The position numbers were made by a program, and so were the translations under genes. Shown here in pieces: positions 5,453 to 7,034 of a DNA stretch of 7,034 nucleotides. Position 1 is the stretch's first letter. Each line of letters begins with the position of its first letter. The DNA comes from Gammaproteobacteria bacterium (lineage in GTDB: Bacteria > Pseudomonadota > Gammaproteobacteria > Steroidobacterales > Steroidobacteraceae). The notes under the pieces are model-generated. The model did not search any database, had not been told where the DNA came from, and saw only the letters and a program-made list of their open reading frames with translations. The stretch covers positions 1 through 7,034 of the forward strand of contig JASHTN010000339.1 of assembly GCA_030040525.1 (NCBI GenBank). Direction: 5' to 3'.

Positions 5453-7034
5453 CAGCCGGTGCTCTGCAGACCCTGCGCGATGCCGGCGACGGTCGCGAGC
5501 AGCGCCTCGAACAGGTCCCGGTCCTCACGGCCGCTCGCGCGCCAGCGTCTGAGCAGGTCCACCTGCATCAGGCTCATGGGATCGACGTAGGGGTTGCGCA
5601 GGCGGATGGAGCGCTGCATGGTCGGGTCGGAATCCAGCAGCGCCGCGCTCTGCTTGACCGCGAGCACCTGCGCGCAGGCCAGATCGTATTCGGCGCGGAT
5701 GCGCACGGCGTAGTGGCGCAGGCCCTCGGGGGCCAGCGTCTCGTAGTACCGCGCGATCTCGAGGTCCGCGCGCGCCAGCATGGTCTCGACGTCGTCGATG
5801 AGGTTGCGCAGGAAGAACCAGTCGGCGTATGCCGCGCGCAGTCGCGGCAGCCCGAGCTGCGCCACCACCGCCGCGAGCCCCGTGCCGGCGCCGTGCCAGC
5901 CGGGAAGCATGTAGCGCGCCTGCGACCAGGCGAATACCCACGGCACCGGCAGCAGCCCTTCGATCCCGGGTTTCTCGGAGCGGCGCACCGAGCGCGCACC
6001 GATCTGCATGCGCTCGATGACGTCGATCGGCGTGACTGCCTGGAAGAACTCGTAGAACGGCGCCGCGCCGTAGACGAGCGCGCGGTAGGCGCTGCGGCTC
6101 GCGGCGGCCAGCAGCTGCGCGATCTCCAGGTGCCCTGCCTGATCGGCCGGCAGCTCGCCGCGGCGCAACGCCGCGGTGGTGAGCGCCAGCGCGTTGAAGG
6201 CGCGCTCGAGGGTGCGCATCGCGATCGGCCGCAGCCCATAGCCCTGCTTGACCGTGACGCCCTGCTCGCGGATGCGCAGCACACCGTCGACCGCGCCCGC
6301 GGGGGCGGCTCTCACCAGCGCCTCGATGCGGCCGCCGCCGCGGGCCAGGCTGCCGCCGCGCGCGTAGAACAGCACCGGGCGCACGCCGGCTGCGGCGAGT
6401 GCCTGCGCCAGGTCGTGCTGCGCGCGATGGATGGCGACGTGTGAGGCGCAGGCGCCGCCTTCCTTGTTGCTGTCGGAGTAGCCGATCAGTACGCACTGGC
6501 GGTGACCGTGTGCGTGCAGATGGCGGCGGTAGAACGGATCGGCGAGCAGCTCCGCGAGCGTCTGCCCGCAGCTCCCGAGCGCGGCTTCGGATTCGAACTG
6601 CGGCGCGATGTCGAGCGCCACCTCGCCGCTGCGCTTGTCGTAGGCGGCCGCCCAGCGCGCCAGCAGCAGCGCCGCCAGCACGTCGTCCGCGCCCTGCGTG
6701 CCGCTCACGATGAAGTAGCCGATCGCCTCGTGCCCGTAGCGGTGGCGGGCCTGCATGGCGGCCTCGAACACCGCGAGCATGCGCCGCCCGAGCGCATCGA
6801 GCTCGGTCACCGGGCCGCGGTCGTGCTCGAGCGCCTGCGCCAGCAGAGCACGCCGCTCGTGGCTGCTGCGCCCGAGCCAGGCCGCATCGTCCCGGCCCTG
6901 GGCGATCACCTGGTGCAGCACGCTCGCGCGCTGGCGCAGGTCGAGGGCCGCCAGATGGAAGCCGAAAGTGTCGATGCGTCGCAGCAGCCGCTCGACGTAG
7001 AAGAGTCCCGCGTTGGCGCCCTGGTTGGACTTGA
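5452..7034 (-). CDS. ppc: Phosphoenolpyruvate carboxylase, C-terminal ~526 residues (5' part outside window)
   Basis: Catalyses PEP + bicarbonate to oxaloacetate + phosphate, the anaplerotic feed of the TCA cycle, in the cytoplasm. The frame stays open to the window edge, so the GTG at 6921 is internal. About 60% of a normal ~880-930-aa enzyme is visible. Family motifs in order: SNQGANAGLF, FGFHLAALDLRQ, GYFIVSGTQGADDVLAALLL, the PEPCase signature GYSDSNKEGG (6485-6456; Lys equivalent to E. coli Lys546), the glycine loop FYARGGSLARGGG (equivalents of Arg581 and Arg587 kept), TPIDVIERMQIG, VPWVFAWSQARYMLPGW, RNPYVDP and the C-terminal STG. Metal ligands equivalent to Glu506 and Asp543 are present. 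Odd residues: Tyr for His579, EQGV for EQGE, Arg for Lys773, and Ser for Asn881 (E. coli numbering). The upstream His138 region is not visible. Family is certain; these changes may alter regulation. Confidence 0.95.
   Translation of the reverse strand, partial: KSNQGANAGLFYVERLLRRIDTFGFHLAALDLRQRASVLHQVIAQGRDDAAWLGRSSHERRALLAQALEHDRGPVTELDALGRRMLAVFEAAMQARHRYGHEAIGYFIVSGTQGADDVLAALLLARWAAAYDKRSGEVALDIAPQFESEAALGSCGQTLAELLADPFYRRHLHAHGHRQCVLIGYSDSNKEGGACASHVAIHRAQHDLAQALAAAGVRPVLFYARGGSLARGGGRIEALVRAAPAGAVDGVLRIREQGVTVKQGYGLRPIAMRTLERAFNALALTTAALRRGELPADQAGHLEIAQLLAAASRSAYRALVYGAAPFYEFFQAVTPIDVIERMQIGARSVRRSEKPGIEGLLPVPWVFAWSQARYMLPGWHGAGTGLAAVVAQLGLPRLRAAYADWFFLRNLIDDVETMLARADLEIARYYETLAPEGLRHYAVRIRAEYDLACAQVLAVKQSAALLDSDPTMQRSIRLRNPYVDPMSLMQVDLLRRWRASGREDRDLFEALLATVAGIAQGLQSTG

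Noticed and set aside
3953..5590. Long open frame on the plus strand (545 codons)
   Set aside because: It crosses the amidohydrolase, GNAT and ppc genes out of frame, and its product is Arg/Ala/Gly-rich with no family motif. It is a GC-rich shadow of well-supported genes.
5525..6496. Alternative minus-strand frames inside ppc, and a plus-strand frame at 5713-6444
   Set aside because: All lie over PPC sequence with intact motifs; their products are Arg/Ala-rich shadows.

Overview
The window is about 7 kb of very GC-rich, densely coding DNA with Pro/Ala-rich proteins. Codon usage is strongly G/C at the third position throughout. The protein families point to a high-GC gammaproteobacterium, perhaps of the Steroidobacter / Nevskiales / Xanthomonadales type. 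That placement is inferred from the look of the proteins, not from a marker gene. I see no RNA genes, insertion sequences, CRISPR arrays or phage genes.

Layout. Bases 2-406 (+) are the 3' end of a gene for a protein with a Pro/Ala-rich segment and a compact conserved C-terminus of unknown function. A 110-bp gap (407-516) follows. It is the only sizeable non-coding stretch and is clearly less GC-rich than the rest. It holds a weak hairpin plus T-run that may be an intrinsic terminator, then a probable promoter region. From 517 to 4946 (+) six genes run in one direction with gaps of -4 to 42 bp: an ExbB/TolQ/MotA-family channel protein, two different ExbD/TolR-family proteins, a TonB-like protein with an AgmX/PglI-type C-terminal domain, a 119-aa protein of unknown function, and an exported metal-dependent amidohydrolase of the imidazolonepropionase-like/prolidase-like group. 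On the minus strand, the last ~526 residues of phosphoenolpyruvate carboxylase (7034-5452) are followed 11 nt later by a GNAT acetyltransferase resembling spermidine/spermine or thialysine N-acetyltransferases (5440-4931). The two strands converge with a 16-bp tail-to-tail overlap.

How the genes work together. The first four genes of the plus-strand run make a complete proton-driven envelope motor: channel (ExbB-like), two peptidoglycan-side stator subunits (ExbD x2) and a periplasm-spanning transducer. An ExbB-ExbD-ExbD trio with an AgmX-type partner recalls the myxobacterial AglR/AglQ/AglS motor parts more than the classical siderophore TonB-ExbB-ExbD set. No TonB-dependent receptor or Fur-box-like site is visible here. 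The 119-aa protein and the amidohydrolase may be co-transcribed, but no functional link is shown. The ppc/GNAT pair is a separate unit; ppc supplies oxaloacetate to the TCA cycle. The most notable details are the departures of the PPC from otherwise conserved catalytic and allosteric residues, the absence of the usual TM3 glutamate in the ExbB-like protein, and the composition of the motor cluster.
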